From Chloroflexota bacterium (GTDB lineage Bacteria; Chloroflexota; UBA5177; JANWHV01): 5,446 nucleotides of DNA. Positions 5,024 to 5,446 of this stretch are shown piece by piece. Each line of letters begins with the position of its first letter. The stretch's first letter is position 1. The DNA is taken from positions 1-5,446 of the forward strand of contig JAQBPC010000010.1 of the NCBI GenBank assembly GCA_028287725.1, given 5' to 3'. Under the pieces are notes generated by a model. That model had not been told where the DNA came from. It did no database searches and was given only the letters and a program-made list of their open reading frames with translations. The position numbers were made by a program, and so were the translations under genes.

Positions 5024-5446
5024 ATGACGACACAGGAACCGCCCATACCCTGGCCGAAGCGAGCGCTGGGGGCCACGGGCCTTATGGTCCCCCCGCTCTG
5101 CATCGGCACCTCCGAACTGAGCAACTGGGTGAACTTCTACCCCAATCCGCCGAGCGAACTAGAGTCGCTTGCTACCGTGCGCGCGATCTTGGACGGGCCT
5201 TTCGCCTTCCTCGATACCGCCTCCGGCTATGGGGAGAGCGAGCGCCGGATCGGGGTCGTCCTCCAGGAACGGGGAGGGCTGCCGAACGGTTTCGTGTTGG
5301 CCACCAAGGTCGACGCGGACGCACACACGCGCGACTTCGGTGCGGCGCAGGTGCGGCGCTGCATCGAACGGAGCTTGAAGCTCCTTGGCATCGAGCGCCT
5401 GCAGCTGGTATACCTCCACGATCCGGAGTACTCGATCACCTTCGAG
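5024..5446 (+). CDS. Aldo/keto reductase (N-terminal part, cut by window edge)
   Basis: The first 141 codons of an NAD(P)(H)-dependent aldo/keto reductase, which folds as a TIM barrel; full members are about 300-340 residues. The start ATG has only a modest AAGG 9 nt upstream. After an N-terminal KRALGATGLMVPPLCIGT (12-29), the four catalytic residues are all present: Asp64 and Tyr69 in FLDTASGYGESERRIG, Lys95 in VLATKV, and His132 in LVYLHDPE. The GYGxSE and LHDPE motifs resemble the branch containing D-threo-aldose (L-fucose) 1-dehydrogenases, which oxidise the sugar C1; this subfamily call is tentative without the C-terminal cofactor site. It lies 77 bp after the VOC gene on the same strand, likely in one operon with the repressor, and would reduce or oxidise the sugar brought in by the divergent importer. 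Confidence 0.88.
   Translation, partial: MTTQEPPIPWPKRALGATGLMVPPLCIGTSELSNWVNFYPNPPSELESLATVRAILDGPFAFLDTASGYGESERRIGVVLQERGGLPNGFVLATKVDADAHTRDFGAAQVRRCIERSLKLLGIERLQLVYLHDPEYSITFE

Noticed and set aside
5282..5293. CGAACGGTTTCG inside the reductase gene as a third operator
   Set aside because: The centre is not symmetric (only the outer four pairs match) and it lies well inside coding sequence; likely coincidence.

Overview
The window is a bacterial carbohydrate-utilisation locus in moderately GC-rich DNA with GTG starts as well as ATG. It is organised as a divergon around one short control region (about 3178-3331). The taxon cannot be fixed from the sequence. A Tat-exported sugar-binding protein together with LacI regulators, a VOC protein and an aldo/keto reductase would suit a Chloroflexota (Thermomicrobia-like) or actinobacterial genome; this is inference only.

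Left arm, minus strand, read from the centre outwards: a LacI-family repressor (2107-3177); a 181-bp leader with small stem-loops; a Tat-type family 1 extracellular sugar-binding protein (531-1925); a 162-bp gap holding a 16-bp perfect stem-loop; and the start of a MalF/UgpA-type permease (1-368, cut by the window edge, GTG start). This looks like a CUT1 ABC sugar importer operon headed by its own repressor gene.

Right arm, plus strand: a second LacI-family repressor (3332-4438), clearly a paralogue of the first; a VOC (glyoxalase/dioxygenase fold) metalloprotein (4524-4946); and the N-terminal part of an aldo/keto reductase with all four catalytic residues (5024-5446, cut by the window edge). 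These look like the regulatory and catabolic side of the locus.

The centre is the most striking part. Two sigma-70-like promoters point away from each other with -35 boxes only 4 bp apart. Just downstream of each predicted transcription start, and about 15 bp before each repressor gene, lies the palindrome CAAACGTTTG within a 13-nt repeat shared by both sites. The two repressors have the same core recognition-helix sequence (VAPSTVSRVLN), so each probably binds both sites. The layout predicts a symmetric auto- and cross-regulated switch, possibly answering to two different sugars, that couples import (left) to processing (right). No RNA genes, insertion sequences, CRISPR arrays or attachment sites were seen.
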